The notes under the pieces are model-generated. The model was given only the letters and a program-made list of their open reading frames with translations, was not told the DNA's origin and ran no database searches. The translations under genes were made by a program, and so were the position numbers. This document shows positions 37,470 to 46,843 of a DNA stretch of 64,000 bases, piece after piece. The number at the start of each line of letters is the position of its first letter. Positions within the stretch are counted from its first letter, which is position 1. The stretch is from Desulfovermiculus halophilus DSM 18834 (GTDB lineage Bacteria; Desulfobacterota; Desulfovibrionia; Desulfovibrionales; Desulfothermaceae), in contig NZ_JIAK01000006.1 in assembly GCF_000620765.1 (NCBI RefSeq), positions 62,001 through 126,000 of the forward strand, in the 5' to 3' direction.

Positions 37470-39038
37470 ATGCCAGATACCTCTACCGGTTCCCAGAGCA
37501 CATCCCCAAGGTGGGTGTATACCGTCCATCTTGATCAGCCCTCTTTTGAGGACAATACCGCAGATGTTGACCGTCTGCTGCGTGAGCTGCGCCGCAGAAG
37601 CGGCTGGCACAATCTGACCTGCGATTTGGAGTGGATGAACGAGCTCCCCTCCATGTTGCGGGACAGCGGATTCGCCCTCAGGTGTACCCTGTTTTCCGAC
37701 GGCGTGAGCGCAGTTCTGACCGGAGCGGCCCCGGCCGGAGAAGATCGGCCCGCACTTGGTCTGGCTGTGGATCTGGGCACAACCCGGTATGTCCTGCAAC
37801 TCATAGACCTTGCCTCCGGCCAAGCCCTGGGGAAGATGGACCGGGCCAATCCCCAGGGGGAGATCGGCCCGGACATCTTGACCCGCATTCATCATGCGGC
37901 CAGGTCAGAAGGGCTTGAACAGCTCCAGGACATGCTGATCCGGGACATGAATCAGGCTGTTGAGGAGCTGTGCGCGGAGCAAGGCGTGTCCAGCCAGGCA
38001 GTACATAATGTTGCTCTGGCCGGGAATACGGCCATGACCCATCTTTTCTTGGGCCTGGATCCGAGGTGGATGATCCGCGAGCCGTACATCCCGGTGGTCA
38101 ACGACCCGGGCCTGGTTCGGGCCCAGGCCCTGGGGCTCGCGATCCATCCCCGGGCCAGGGTGTATTGCTTTCCCAATATCGGGAGCTATTTCGGCGGAGA
38201 TCTTCTGGCCGGCATCGTCTTTTCCGGACTGGACGTCAGGGACGAGCCCACCTTGCTGGTGGATGTGGGAACCAATGCCGAGGTCATCCTGGGAAACAAA
38301 GATTGGCTCATCGCCTGCGCAGGGGCGGCCGGACCGGCCCTGGAAGGGGGGGTGAGCAAGATCGGGGCCCAGGCCGGCCCTGGGATCATCGATTCGGTGC
38401 AAATTGATCCGGAGAGCCTGGACATTGAGGTGCACAGCATAGAGGAGCTTCCCCCGGCCGGGATCTGCGGCTCCGGGATCATCGATCTGGCGGCCCAGAT
38501 GTTTATGGCCGGACTGTTGGATTTCCGGGGGAAAATGGTCCCGGAGCGGGCACCGGAGCTCTTCGTGCAGGAGGACGGGATCTGGAATTTTAGGCTGGTA
38601 CCGGCCCGGGAATCGGGAACAGGTGCGGATCTGCTCATTGGACAGCCGGAAATAGACAGCCTGGTCAGGTCCAAGGCGGCCATGTTCACCATCCTGGAGA
38701 CCTTGGTCGGATCCGTGGGTATCGGGTTTGAAGAGATAGGCGCTTTTTTTGTGGCCGGGACGTTCGGCAATTTCATTAAGCCGGATTCAGCCATCGGCAT
38801 CGGCATGCTTCCGGACCTGCCGCGGGGGCTGTTTCAATCCCTGGGCAACAGCTCCCTGGGCGGGGGCGTCCGCTTGCTCCAGGATCCGGAAGCGATCTCC
38901 CGGGTCAAGAAGGCCCGGGAGCGGATCACCTACCTGGAGCTGAACGTCAACCAGGCATTCATGAATCAGTTCAGCGCCGCAAAATTTTTGCCCCATACCG
39001 AACGGTCCAAGTTTCCTTCGGTGCGGATTCCGTCCTGA
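37470..39038 (+). CDS. RACE-like corrinoid activator ASKHA protein without ferredoxin domain
   Basis: ATP-dependent activator (DUF4445/RamA-type ASKHA) related to the next gene but missing the N-terminal [2Fe-2S] domain. ASKHA motifs: LGLAVDLGTTRYVLQLIDL, VALAGNTAMTHLFLGL, TLLVDVGTNAEVILGN, PAGICGSGIIDLAAQM and FFVAGTFGNFI. About 522 residues. The ATG at 37470 gives MPDTSTGSQ; an upstream ATG at 37380 follows GGGGGG but abuts repeat DNA, so the start is uncertain. It ends in the same FLPHTER tail as its neighbour. It may pair with that protein as a regulatory or non-redox subunit. Confidence 0.8.
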   Translation: MPDTSTGSQSTSPRWVYTVHLDQPSFEDNTADVDRLLRELRRRSGWHNLTCDLEWMNELPSMLRDSGFALRCTLFSDGVSAVLTGAAPAGEDRPALGLAVDLGTTRYVLQLIDLASGQALGKMDRANPQGEIGPDILTRIHHAARSEGLEQLQDMLIRDMNQAVEELCAEQGVSSQAVHNVALAGNTAMTHLFLGLDPRWMIREPYIPVVNDPGLVRAQALGLAIHPRARVYCFPNIGSYFGGDLLAGIVFSGLDVRDEPTLLVDVGTNAEVILGNKDWLIACAGAAGPALEGGVSKIGAQAGPGIIDSVQIDPESLDIEVHSIEELPPAGICGSGIIDLAAQMFMAGLLDFRGKMVPERAPELFVQEDGIWNFRLVPARESGTGADLLIGQPEIDSLVRSKAAMFTILETLVGSVGIGFEEIGAFFVAGTFGNFIKPDSAIGIGMLPDLPRGLFQSLGNSSLGGGVRLLQDPEAISRVKKARERITYLELNVNQAFMNQFSAAKFLPHTERSKFPSVRIPS

Positions 39039-39095
39039 TCCTGCTGTGGGCCCCCGGAAATACACAATTATGAGACCATGAAGAGGAGGTGGAAT

Positions 39096-41042
39096 ATGCC
39101 TACCGTTACGTTTTTGCCCCATGAACGCAGCGCCGAGGTGGAGCAGGGGACAACCCTGATCCGGGCTGCCCTGGACGCAGGAGTGCATATCAATGCCTCC
39201 TGTGGAGGCAATGGGGTCTGCGGCAAATGCCGGGTGCGCCTTGAACAGGGCGAGGTCAGCGGCGGGATCAGCGAGAAGCTGAGCCAGGAGGATGTGGACC
39301 AGGGCTATCGCCTGGCGTGCTTGGCCGAGGTCCAGAGCGACCTGACCGTTCGGGTTCCTGTGGAGTCGGAAGTGGATGCCAGCGTGCTCATGGCCACTCC
39401 GCGCAAGACCGCTCACATCAAGCAGCTGGACCTGGAAGACTTCAAGGAAAAGGGGGTGTTTATCCCGGCTGTGGAGCAGCTGAACGTTCAGCTCACTCCT
39501 CCCAGCAGCCAGGACAACGCTCCGGATATGACCCGGCTGATCAACCACCTCAAGCTCAAGCACGACGAGCACCGGCTGGTCGTGGACCTCCCCGCGATCC
39601 GCAAGATCGTGAACGTCCTTCGGGAACAGGATTTCAATGTCACGGTGACCATGGCCAGGCCGGTCCGGGAAGGAAGCAAGACAGCAATCATCAACGTCCA
39701 TCCCGGAGACACTGCGGACCAGAACTACTCCATAGCCATGGACATCGGGACAACGACTGTCTACGGGCAGCTCCTGGACCTGAACACGGGACAGGTTCTG
39801 GCTGAAAATGGGGACTTTAATGCCCAGATGAGCTACGGCGAGGATGTGATCAACCGCATCGTGCATGCGGAGAAAGGCAACGGCTTGGAGGAGCTGAACA
39901 AGGCGGTGCTCAAGACCATCAACTCCATAAACGATAAGCTGGTGAAGAAGGCGGGCATTGATCCGGATTGCATATCCACGATCACCATTGCCGGGAACAC
40001 GACCATGACCCAGCTGCTGTTGAAGATAAATCCCCGGTATATCCGCCGCTCCCCGTATGTCCCGGCCTGCACCCTGTTCCCCCCGTTCAAGGCCTCGGAG
40101 CTGGGTATAGAGCTCGGCCCCCACGTCCAGGCCCTGGTCTATCCGGCTGTGTCCAGCTATGTGGGCGGGGATATTGTGGCCGGGGTCATGGGATCGCTCA
40201 TGTACCGCGAGGAGGAGATTACCCTGTATATTGACGTGGGGACCAATGCCGAAATCGTGATCGGCAATAAGGACTGGATGGCCTGCGCGGCCTGCTCGGC
40301 AGGTCCGGCCTTTGAAGGCGGGGGAATGAAGTTCGGGATGCGGGCGGACAAGGGCGCTATTGAGGACTTCTCCCTGGATCCGGTGACTCTGGAACCCATG
40401 GTCCTGACCGTGGGACAGAAAAAGCCCCGCGGCATCTGCGGATCTGGGCTGATCACCGCGATTGCGGTCATGTTCGAGATGGGGGTGATCGACAACCGGG
40501 GCAAGTTCAATCCAGAGGTGGACAGCACCCGGATCCGGGAGAACGACGGGATCATGGAGTATGTTCTGGCCTGGGCCGAGGAGACGGACATCGGGCGGGA
40601 TGTGACCCTGCAGGAGCCGGATGTGGACAATCTGATCCGGGCCAAAGGGGCCATCTACAGCGGATGCATGACCCTGCTGAACGAAATCGGCCTGTCCATC
40701 AACGATCTGGACCGGATCATGATTGCCGGGGGATTCGGGAGCTACATCGATCTGGAGAAAGCCATGACCATCGGCCTCCTTCCGGAAATGGACGCGGACA
40801 AGATCACTTTTGTGGGCAACGGGTCCATGATGGGGGCCAAGATGAGTTCCCTGAACAACCATATCCGCCGGGACGTGGTGGAGGTGACCACCAAAATGAC
40901 CAATTTTGAGCTGTCGGAAACCACCTCCTATATGGACAATTACATGGCCTCCCTGTTTCTGCCCCATACCGAGCTGGAGAACTTCCCCAGGTTGAACGAG
41001 CGCCTGCGCAAGCGGCGGGAGCTGGCCAAAGGCGGGGACTAG
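39096..41042 (+). CDS. acsV: Reductive activator of corrinoid iron-sulfur protein (RACE/AcsV)
   Basis: Restores inactive Co(II) corrinoid protein to the methyl-accepting Co(I) state with one electron and ATP. The 648 residues begin with a plant-type [2Fe-2S] ferredoxin (ASCGGNGVCGKC, C36/C42/C45, fourth Cys in RLACLAE near residue 76). A linker follows, then the ASKHA core: SIAMDIGTTTVYGQLLDL, TIAGNTTMTQLL, YIDVGTNAEIVIGN, RGICGSGLITAI and IMIAGGFGSYID. AGGAGG lies 9 bases before the ATG at 39096. It sits just ahead of the corrinoid-protein and synthase genes that it serves. Confidence 0.92.
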   Translation: MPTVTFLPHERSAEVEQGTTLIRAALDAGVHINASCGGNGVCGKCRVRLEQGEVSGGISEKLSQEDVDQGYRLACLAEVQSDLTVRVPVESEVDASVLMATPRKTAHIKQLDLEDFKEKGVFIPAVEQLNVQLTPPSSQDNAPDMTRLINHLKLKHDEHRLVVDLPAIRKIVNVLREQDFNVTVTMARPVREGSKTAIINVHPGDTADQNYSIAMDIGTTTVYGQLLDLNTGQVLAENGDFNAQMSYGEDVINRIVHAEKGNGLEELNKAVLKTINSINDKLVKKAGIDPDCISTITIAGNTTMTQLLLKINPRYIRRSPYVPACTLFPPFKASELGIELGPHVQALVYPAVSSYVGGDIVAGVMGSLMYREEEITLYIDVGTNAEIVIGNKDWMACAACSAGPAFEGGGMKFGMRADKGAIEDFSLDPVTLEPMVLTVGQKKPRGICGSGLITAIAVMFEMGVIDNRGKFNPEVDSTRIRENDGIMEYVLAWAEETDIGRDVTLQEPDVDNLIRAKGAIYSGCMTLLNEIGLSINDLDRIMIAGGFGSYIDLEKAMTIGLLPEMDADKITFVGNGSMMGAKMSSLNNHIRRDVVEVTTKMTNFELSETTSYMDNYMASLFLPHTELENFPRLNERLRKRRELAKGGD

Positions 41043-41359
41043 GCCGTGGTCCGGGCAAAGGCGGTCGGGCTTTCCCTCCGGAGGCGAAAAGGCGCGCTTT
41101 TCCCCCGTGTGACCACCCGGGAGCCCGGAATCTGAAATCAAATACAGGTTTTTGTGCCCCGGTTTGTTGACAAAAGGCCAATTTGCAGCTAGTGAATTCT
41201 CATTTATTAAAGACTTGAACTCCATAGATATATTCAGTTTGCTTTCGGAAACTGAGTGGTACTCAAGAACACACATTGGAGAAGGCGGTGCGATCCGCTG
41301 GGGAGCACCTCATATACGCCTTAGGTTCTTCAATCATTTTCAAGCAATAAGGAGTGGAT
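41043..41359. other. Gap upstream of acsD
   Basis: About 317 bases with no ORF. It holds a promoter candidate at 41167-41195 and an AT-rich leader. GGTGC and GAGCACC around 41288-41312 could form a small hairpin. No riboswitch class recognised. Confidence 0.5.
41167..41195 (+). promoter_or_regulatory. Candidate sigma-70 promoter for acsDBCE
   Basis: TTGACA, 17-base spacer, TAGTGA. Perfect -35 but weak -10. It would give a leader of about 160 bases ahead of acsD and would separate the structural acs genes from the maturation genes upstream. Confidence 0.45.
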
Positions 41360-42955
41360 ATGGGCTTTGAAATGGTGAAGGAAAACTATACCGGGTCGAT
41401 CAAGGCTGTGACTTTGGGTCAAGGCGACAAAGCCGTGACGGTAGGCGGCGAATCCTGCCTCCCATTTCACGCCTTTGAAGGCGAGATCCCGAATCCGCCG
41501 AAGATCGCCATGGAAGTTTGGGACATGGAGCCCAAGGAGTGGCCGGAAGCAGCCACTGCTCCTTTTAAAGACTGCCTGGCGGATCCAGCCGCCTGGGCCA
41601 AAAAGTGTGTTCAGGAGTACGGTGCGGACATGATTTCCCTCCAGCTCCGGAGCACTGACCCCAATGACCAGGACGCCAGTGCTGAAGAGGCCGTGGCGAG
41701 GGTCAAGAAGGTCCTGGACGCTGTGGATGTCCCGGTCTGTGTGTGGGGAACCACGGCTGTGGAAAAGGACGCTGAGGTGTTGAAGAAGGTATCCGAGGAG
41801 TGCGAGGGCGCAAATCTGGTCATTGGGCCGATTGAAGACGCCAACCACAAGACCATCGGGGCCGGAGTCATGGGGTTTGGGCACACAGCCGTCGCCTCTT
41901 CGCCCATTGACATCAACCTGGCCAAGCAGATCAACATCCTGCTCGAAAATCTGGGCATGCCCCTGGAACGGGTGCTCATCGACCCCACAACCGGCGGTCT
42001 GGGCTATGGAATGGAGTACTCCTACTCGGTCATGGAACGGATCAAGCTGGCCGCCCTGACCTTTGGGGACGACAAGCTGCAGCTGCCCATCTACAACAAC
42101 CTGGCCTTCGAGGTCTGGAAATGCAAGGAAGCCAAGGAACCGATTGAGGAGAATCCCCTGCTGGGAGATCCGGAACGCAGAGGCATTATGATGGAGGCAG
42201 TGGCTGCTGTTTCTTACCTCATGTCCGGGTCCAACGTGCTGGTCATGCGCCATCCGGAGTCCGTCCGCCTGGTCCGGTCCTTCATCCAGCTGATGGTCGA
42301 GGGGGGCACGGCCGAGAAGGTCGAGCCGGTGAACAAGCTTTTGGAAGAGCCGGAGATCGATTATCTGTCCATGTCTCCGGAGATGGACCTGAGCATCGAA
42401 GAAGAGAAAAAGCCGGCCGCGGCCAAGAAGGAAGAAAAGCCCAAGGCTGAGGAAAAGCCGGCCGCCGAGGCCAAGCCGGAAGCAAAGGCCGAACAGAAGC
42501 CCGAACCCAAGCCCGAGCCCAAGGCCGAGGAAAAACCGGCAGCCGAAACCGCGCAGCAAGCAGCTCCGGCTGCGGCTGAAGCCAAGCCTGCCGAGCCTGC
42601 GGGCGGGGCGGCTCCGGCTGTTGACGAGGCCAAGATCCGGGCCGAAATAGAGGCCAAGGTCCGCAGAGAAATGGAAGAAAAGGTCAAGGCGGAAGCCGAT
42701 TCCAAGGCCAAGGCCGAGGAAGAGGCCAAGGCCAAGGCTGAACAGGCCAAGAAGGAAGCGGAGGAAAAGGCCAAACGGGAAGCCGAGCAAAGGGCCCAGA
42801 AACTGGAGCAGGATGCCAAGGAGGTCCGGGATAAGGTGGCCAAAGCCCAATCCGGATCCAAGGCCCCTGAAGAAAAGAAGGCCGAACCGGTTCCGGAGTC
42901 GGTCACTGAACGGATCGTCACTCTGCTGGACCGCTTTCACAAGCGGGCTGTCTAG
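41360..42955 (+). CDS. acsD: Corrinoid iron-sulfur protein small (delta) subunit with long charged C-terminal extension
   Basis: AcsD/CdhD pairs with AcsC to carry the methyl group on cobalamin between methyl-THF and acetyl-CoA synthase. Residues 1-344 match the family over its normal length (KIAMEVWDMEP, MISLQLRSTDPN, GIMMEAVAAVSYLMSGSNVLVMRHPES as family landmarks). From residue 345 to 531 comes an extra 187-residue tail: an Ala/Lys/Glu/Pro-rich segment, a probable coiled coil (AEIEAKVRREMEEKVKAEAD onward) and a short amphipathic end ESVTERIVTLLDRFHKRAV. AAGGAG 5 bases before the ATG at 41360. The tail is in frame with no sign of frameshift. Its role is unknown. Confidence 0.93.
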   Translation: MGFEMVKENYTGSIKAVTLGQGDKAVTVGGESCLPFHAFEGEIPNPPKIAMEVWDMEPKEWPEAATAPFKDCLADPAAWAKKCVQEYGADMISLQLRSTDPNDQDASAEEAVARVKKVLDAVDVPVCVWGTTAVEKDAEVLKKVSEECEGANLVIGPIEDANHKTIGAGVMGFGHTAVASSPIDINLAKQINILLENLGMPLERVLIDPTTGGLGYGMEYSYSVMERIKLAALTFGDDKLQLPIYNNLAFEVWKCKEAKEPIEENPLLGDPERRGIMMEAVAAVSYLMSGSNVLVMRHPESVRLVRSFIQLMVEGGTAEKVEPVNKLLEEPEIDYLSMSPEMDLSIEEEKKPAAAKKEEKPKAEEKPAAEAKPEAKAEQKPEPKPEPKAEEKPAAETAQQAAPAAAEAKPAEPAGGAAPAVDEAKIRAEIEAKVRREMEEKVKAEADSKAKAEEEAKAKAEQAKKEAEEKAKREAEQRAQKLEQDAKEVRDKVAKAQSGSKAPEEKKAEPVPESVTERIVTLLDRFHKRAV

Positions 42956-43003
42956 CAAAGGGCGTGATAATAGAAGGGATAAACCCGCAAAAAGGAGTGT
43001 ACT

Positions 43004-45247
43004 ATGTCCAAACTCGTTGCCTTTGCGGCCATCCAAGGCGGCTATAATATCGTGTCCAAGGCCGAAGGCCAGCTCAAACAGGCCTTGGATACATATGAAG
43101 CGAGTACCAAGATCGGTTTTCCCAATACTGCCTACTATCTTCCGGTCATCTATTCCTTGACCGGAATCAAGTGCGAGACCCTGGAAGACCTGCAAAAGCC
43201 CGTACAGTTCGCCCGCAAGCTCCTCCCGCCGCATATCAAGGGCGTCAACCATCTCCCCTATCTCGGCTCCCTCCTGGATGCCGGCATGGCAGCCCTGTTC
43301 TGCTTCGAGGTCCAAGAGGCCCTGCGCTATCTGTATGAGCCAGACTTTTACCTGGCCACTGCGGAAGAGGTGGACGAAGACAACAACAAGATCTGGCTGG
43401 GTGCAGCAGACGACGTCATCCTGCGTAAGCGGGGCGTGGAATTCGTGGACGGTTCTGCCCCGGGGTTTGCGGCTATCGTGGGCGCTGCCCCGGATGCAGA
43501 GACGGCCAAGATGATAGTCGAAGATTATCAGCAAAAAAATCTGTACATATTCCTGGCCGCCAACCAGAACGGGACCACCTGTGCCGATCAGCTCCGGGAA
43601 GCAGGAGTGCAGATCGGGTGGAATACCCGGATCGTACCCTTTGGTCCGGACATCTCTTCGGCCATCTTCGCCCTGGGGTTTGCCAACCGGGCGGCAATGT
43701 CCTTCGGCGGCGTACAGCCCGGAGACTATAAGCGCATCCTCATGTACAACAAAAACCGCATCTTCGCCTTTGTCAACGCCCTTGGCGATGTCAATGCCGA
43801 GTGGGCCGCAGCAGCTGCCGGATGTGTCAACTGGGGCTTTCCAACCATTGCCGACACAGACATTCCCGAAATCCTGCCCACAGGAGTCTGCACCTACGAG
43901 CATGTGGTCAGCGATGTCCCCCACGAGGAGATTGTGCAGAAATCCATTGAGGTCCGCGGCTTGAAGGTCAGCGTGACCAAGGTGGACATCCCCTGCGCCT
44001 TCGGTCCTGCCTATGAAGGCGAGCGGGTCCGCAAGGCCGATCTGTTTGCTCAGATGGGCGGCGGCAAGACCCAGTGCACCGAGCTGGTCAAGATGGCGGA
44101 CATGAATGCGATCGAGGACAGCAAGGTCGAAGTCGTGGGCAAAGATGTCGGCGATTTGAAGGAAGGCGACACCCTGCCTCTGGGCATTTATGCCCAGGTA
44201 GCCGGCCGGGAGATGCAGGAAGATTTTGAGCCCATTCTGGAACGTCAGATCCATCATTTGGTCAACTACATCCAAGGGGTCATGCATATCGGACAGCGGG
44301 ATATCTCCTGGGTCCGGGTCGGCAAGGCCGCTGTGGAAAAGGGTTTTACTTTAAAGGACATCGGTGTGGTCCTGCACGCCAAGTTCCATCAGGATTTCGG
44401 CAAGATCTTGGATAAGGTCCAGGTCACTCTGTACACTGGCAAAGAGGATGTGGAAAAACTCACCGAACGGGCCAGGGCAGAGTACAAGACCCGGGACGAG
44501 CGGGTGGAAAACATGCGGGACGAGGACGTGGAGACCTACTACTCCTGCACCTTGTGCCAGTCCTTCGCCCCCAACCACGTGTGCACGGTCAGTCCGGAGC
44601 GGACCGGGCTGTGCGGGGCGTACAACTGGATGGACTGCAAGGCTTCTTACGAAATCAACCCCACCGGACCAAACCAGCCCATTCAAAAGGGCGAGTGTGT
44701 GGACCACAGGTACGGACAGTGGAAAGGAGTCAACGATTTCGTGTACAAGGCCTCCAAAGGCGGAATCGACCATTACAATTTCTATTCCATTGTCTATGAT
44801 CCCATGACCACCTGTGGCTGCTGCGAGTGCGTGGCCTCGGTCCTGCCCCAGTGCAATGGAGTCATGACCGTTAACCGGGACTATCAGGGCGAGACTCCCT
44901 GTGGAATGACCTTTACCACCCTGGCCGGAACAGTCGGCGGCGGAGCCTCGACTCCGGGCTTTGTGGGGCACTCCAAGTTCAACGTTACCCAGCGCAAGTT
45001 CATCCGCGGTGATGGTCCTTTTGAGAAGGATGAGCATTCCGGGCTGCTGCGCCTGGTGTGGATGCCCAAGATGCTCAAGGACGAAATCAAGGAACGTTTT
45101 GAAGAGCGGGCCAAAGAGGTCGGCATTCCGGATCTCCTGGATCGTGTAGCAGACGAGACAGTGGGCACAACTGAAGCCGATATCCTTCCCTTCTTAAAGG
45201 AGAAGAAGCATCCCGCCCTGGATTTGGAACCGATTATGGGCGGGTAA
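43004..45247 (+). CDS. acsB: Acetyl-CoA synthase catalytic subunit
   Basis: AcsB joins CO, a methyl group and CoA to acetyl-CoA at the nickel A-cluster, and can run backward. The 747 residues keep every A-cluster ligand: Cys515, Cys518, Cys527 and Cys537 for the [4Fe-4S] cluster (spacing 3-9-10, as in Moorella) and Cys604-Gly-Cys606 for the distal nickel. The N-terminal domain that docks onto CODH is present (SKLVAFAAIQGGYNIVSK), unlike the shorter archaeal CdhC. GGAG precedes the ATG. CODH itself is not encoded nearby. Confidence 0.97.
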   Translation: MSKLVAFAAIQGGYNIVSKAEGQLKQALDTYEASTKIGFPNTAYYLPVIYSLTGIKCETLEDLQKPVQFARKLLPPHIKGVNHLPYLGSLLDAGMAALFCFEVQEALRYLYEPDFYLATAEEVDEDNNKIWLGAADDVILRKRGVEFVDGSAPGFAAIVGAAPDAETAKMIVEDYQQKNLYIFLAANQNGTTCADQLREAGVQIGWNTRIVPFGPDISSAIFALGFANRAAMSFGGVQPGDYKRILMYNKNRIFAFVNALGDVNAEWAAAAAGCVNWGFPTIADTDIPEILPTGVCTYEHVVSDVPHEEIVQKSIEVRGLKVSVTKVDIPCAFGPAYEGERVRKADLFAQMGGGKTQCTELVKMADMNAIEDSKVEVVGKDVGDLKEGDTLPLGIYAQVAGREMQEDFEPILERQIHHLVNYIQGVMHIGQRDISWVRVGKAAVEKGFTLKDIGVVLHAKFHQDFGKILDKVQVTLYTGKEDVEKLTERARAEYKTRDERVENMRDEDVETYYSCTLCQSFAPNHVCTVSPERTGLCGAYNWMDCKASYEINPTGPNQPIQKGECVDHRYGQWKGVNDFVYKASKGGIDHYNFYSIVYDPMTTCGCCECVASVLPQCNGVMTVNRDYQGETPCGMTFTTLAGTVGGGASTPGFVGHSKFNVTQRKFIRGDGPFEKDEHSGLLRLVWMPKMLKDEIKERFEERAKEVGIPDLLDRVADETVGTTEADILPFLKEKKHPALDLEPIMGG

Positions 45248-45256
45248 GATGAGCAG

Positions 45257-45284
45257 TTCGGGGGTGGCCGTGGCCGCCCCCGAA
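45257..45284 (+). terminator. Hairpin after acsB (weak terminator or mRNA stabiliser)
   Basis: TTCGGGGGTGGCC-GT-GGCCGCCCCCGAA, a near-perfect 13-bp hairpin 10 bases after the stop, followed only by TTTG. Likely partial termination or 3'-end protection between acsB and acsC. Confidence 0.55.
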
Positions 45285-45360
45285 TTTGTGTAGGCTTGCG
45301 TGCTGATGAAGATGTGCGCTGACACAGACGTTGACTATTGCTACAGAAAAGGAGCGCGAT

Positions 45361-46707
45361 ATGGGTCTGACAGGAATTCAAATTTTTAAGATGCTCCCGC
45401 AGACCAACTGCAAGGAGTGCGGGGCTGCAACCTGCCTGGCCTTTGCCATGAATCTGGCCGCAGGCAAAGCAGACCTTGATGATTGCCCCTATGTATCTGA
45501 CGAGGCCCGGGAGAAGCTGGCCGAGGCCTCTGCGCCGCCCATCCGGCCGGTGAAGGTGGGCAAAGGCGTCCGGGGCAGGACCCTGGGCGGAGAGACGGTT
45601 GAGTACCGGCATGAAAAGACATTCTACAATCAGCCGGCCCTGGCGGCCATGATCGGTTCAGACATCAGCGACGACGATCTGCAGACCAAGCTCAAAAAAT
45701 GGAATGCCTTTCAGTACGATCGGGTCGGGTTCAATCTGCGCCCCGAGTTTGTGGCCTTAAAGGACGTCAATCAGGACAAGGAGGCCTTTGGGGCCAAGGC
45801 CAAGTACATTGCAGAGCAGACCGAATTCAACCTGGTGCTCATGACAGAGGACAAGGACGTGATGCAGGCCGGGATAGAGGCCAGCAAGTTCAAGCGCCCG
45901 CTGCTGTATGCGGCCACAGAGAGCAATGCCGATGATTTCGGGCAGCTGGCCAAGGACAATGAGCTTCCTCTGGCGGTCAAGGCCGATTCGGTGGACAAGG
46001 TTGCCGAGCTCACGGACAAGCTCATGGAAATGGGGCTCAAGGACTTGGTCATCGATTCCGGAAGCCGGGAACTCAAGGGCGCTTTTGAAGATATGGTCGG
46101 GATGCGCCGGTCCGCACTGCGCTCCAAGAACCGTTCAGTGGGTTTCCCCACTATTGCCCTGCCCTGCGAAATGGCCTCCAATCTGGATATGGAAGCTTTG
46201 ATCGGGGCCATGTTCGTGGCCAAGTTCGGCTCCCTGATCGTCTTTTCCGATTTCAGCGCCGAGCTGCTCTTCCCTGTCCTGCTGGAACGGCTGAATATCT
46301 ACACCGACCCGCAGCGGCCGATGACAGTGCAGGAAGGCATATACGAGATCGGCAAGCCGGATGAGAACTCACCGGTCATGGTTACCACCAACTTCGCCCT
46401 GACCTACTTTATTGTGGCCGGGGAGATAGAAGGCAGCAAGGTCCCCAGCTGGCTGCTGATCAAGGACTCCGAAGGCCTGTCCGTGCTCACGGCCTGGGCG
46501 GCCGGGAAGTTCGCCGGCGACGATGTGGGCATGTTTGTCAAGAAATGCGGGATTGCGGACAAGGTCAAGAACAAGGAACTGATCATCCCGGGCTATGCCG
46601 CGGCCATTGTCGGCGAAATCGAGGAAGAGCTCCCGGATTGGACGGTCACGGTCGGTCCGCGGGAAGCTGCACATATCCCTGCATTCTTAAAGAACAAGAA
46701 AAAATAG
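45361..46707 (+). CDS. acsC: Corrinoid iron-sulfur protein large (gamma) subunit
   Basis: AcsC/CdhE binds the corrinoid with AcsD and holds the low-potential cluster used in reactivation. The 448 residues begin MGLTGIQIFKMLPQTNC and show the four cluster ligands Cys17, Cys20, Cys25 and Cys42. The TIM-barrel middle and the C-terminal B12-binding part follow (MVTTNFALTYFIVAGEIEGSKVP region). AAGGAG 6 bases upstream fixes the ATG at 45361 over an upstream TTG. No extension like that of AcsD. Confidence 0.96.
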   Translation: MGLTGIQIFKMLPQTNCKECGAATCLAFAMNLAAGKADLDDCPYVSDEAREKLAEASAPPIRPVKVGKGVRGRTLGGETVEYRHEKTFYNQPALAAMIGSDISDDDLQTKLKKWNAFQYDRVGFNLRPEFVALKDVNQDKEAFGAKAKYIAEQTEFNLVLMTEDKDVMQAGIEASKFKRPLLYAATESNADDFGQLAKDNELPLAVKADSVDKVAELTDKLMEMGLKDLVIDSGSRELKGAFEDMVGMRRSALRSKNRSVGFPTIALPCEMASNLDMEALIGAMFVAKFGSLIVFSDFSAELLFPVLLERLNIYTDPQRPMTVQEGIYEIGKPDENSPVMVTTNFALTYFIVAGEIEGSKVPSWLLIKDSEGLSVLTAWAAGKFAGDDVGMFVKKCGIADKVKNKELIIPGYAAAIVGEIEEELPDWTVTVGPREAAHIPAFLKNKKK

Positions 46708-46720
46708 AGTGGAGCATCGA

Positions 46721-46748
46721 GCCCTCCCGGAACTGCGGGAGGGCTTTT
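46721..46748 (+). terminator. Intrinsic terminator after acsC
   Basis: GCCCTCCCG-N6-CGGGAGGGC, then TTTT, 14 bases after the stop. The short T-run suggests partial read-through into acsE. Confidence 0.75.
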
Positions 46749-46843
46749 GACCCTGGGTGGCCGGCTGGAAGCAAAAAATCCGGACCGGCCCCGCGCAGGT
46801 CAGGGGCGTTTGACGCAAAACCTTAATGGAAGCGAGGTTGTCC

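Noticed and set aside
41330-44287. Long minus-strand open frame (985 codons) opposite acsD-acsB
   Set aside because: Low-complexity Leu/Gly/Phe-rich antisense of the AcsD tail and AcsB; both sense genes are unambiguous.
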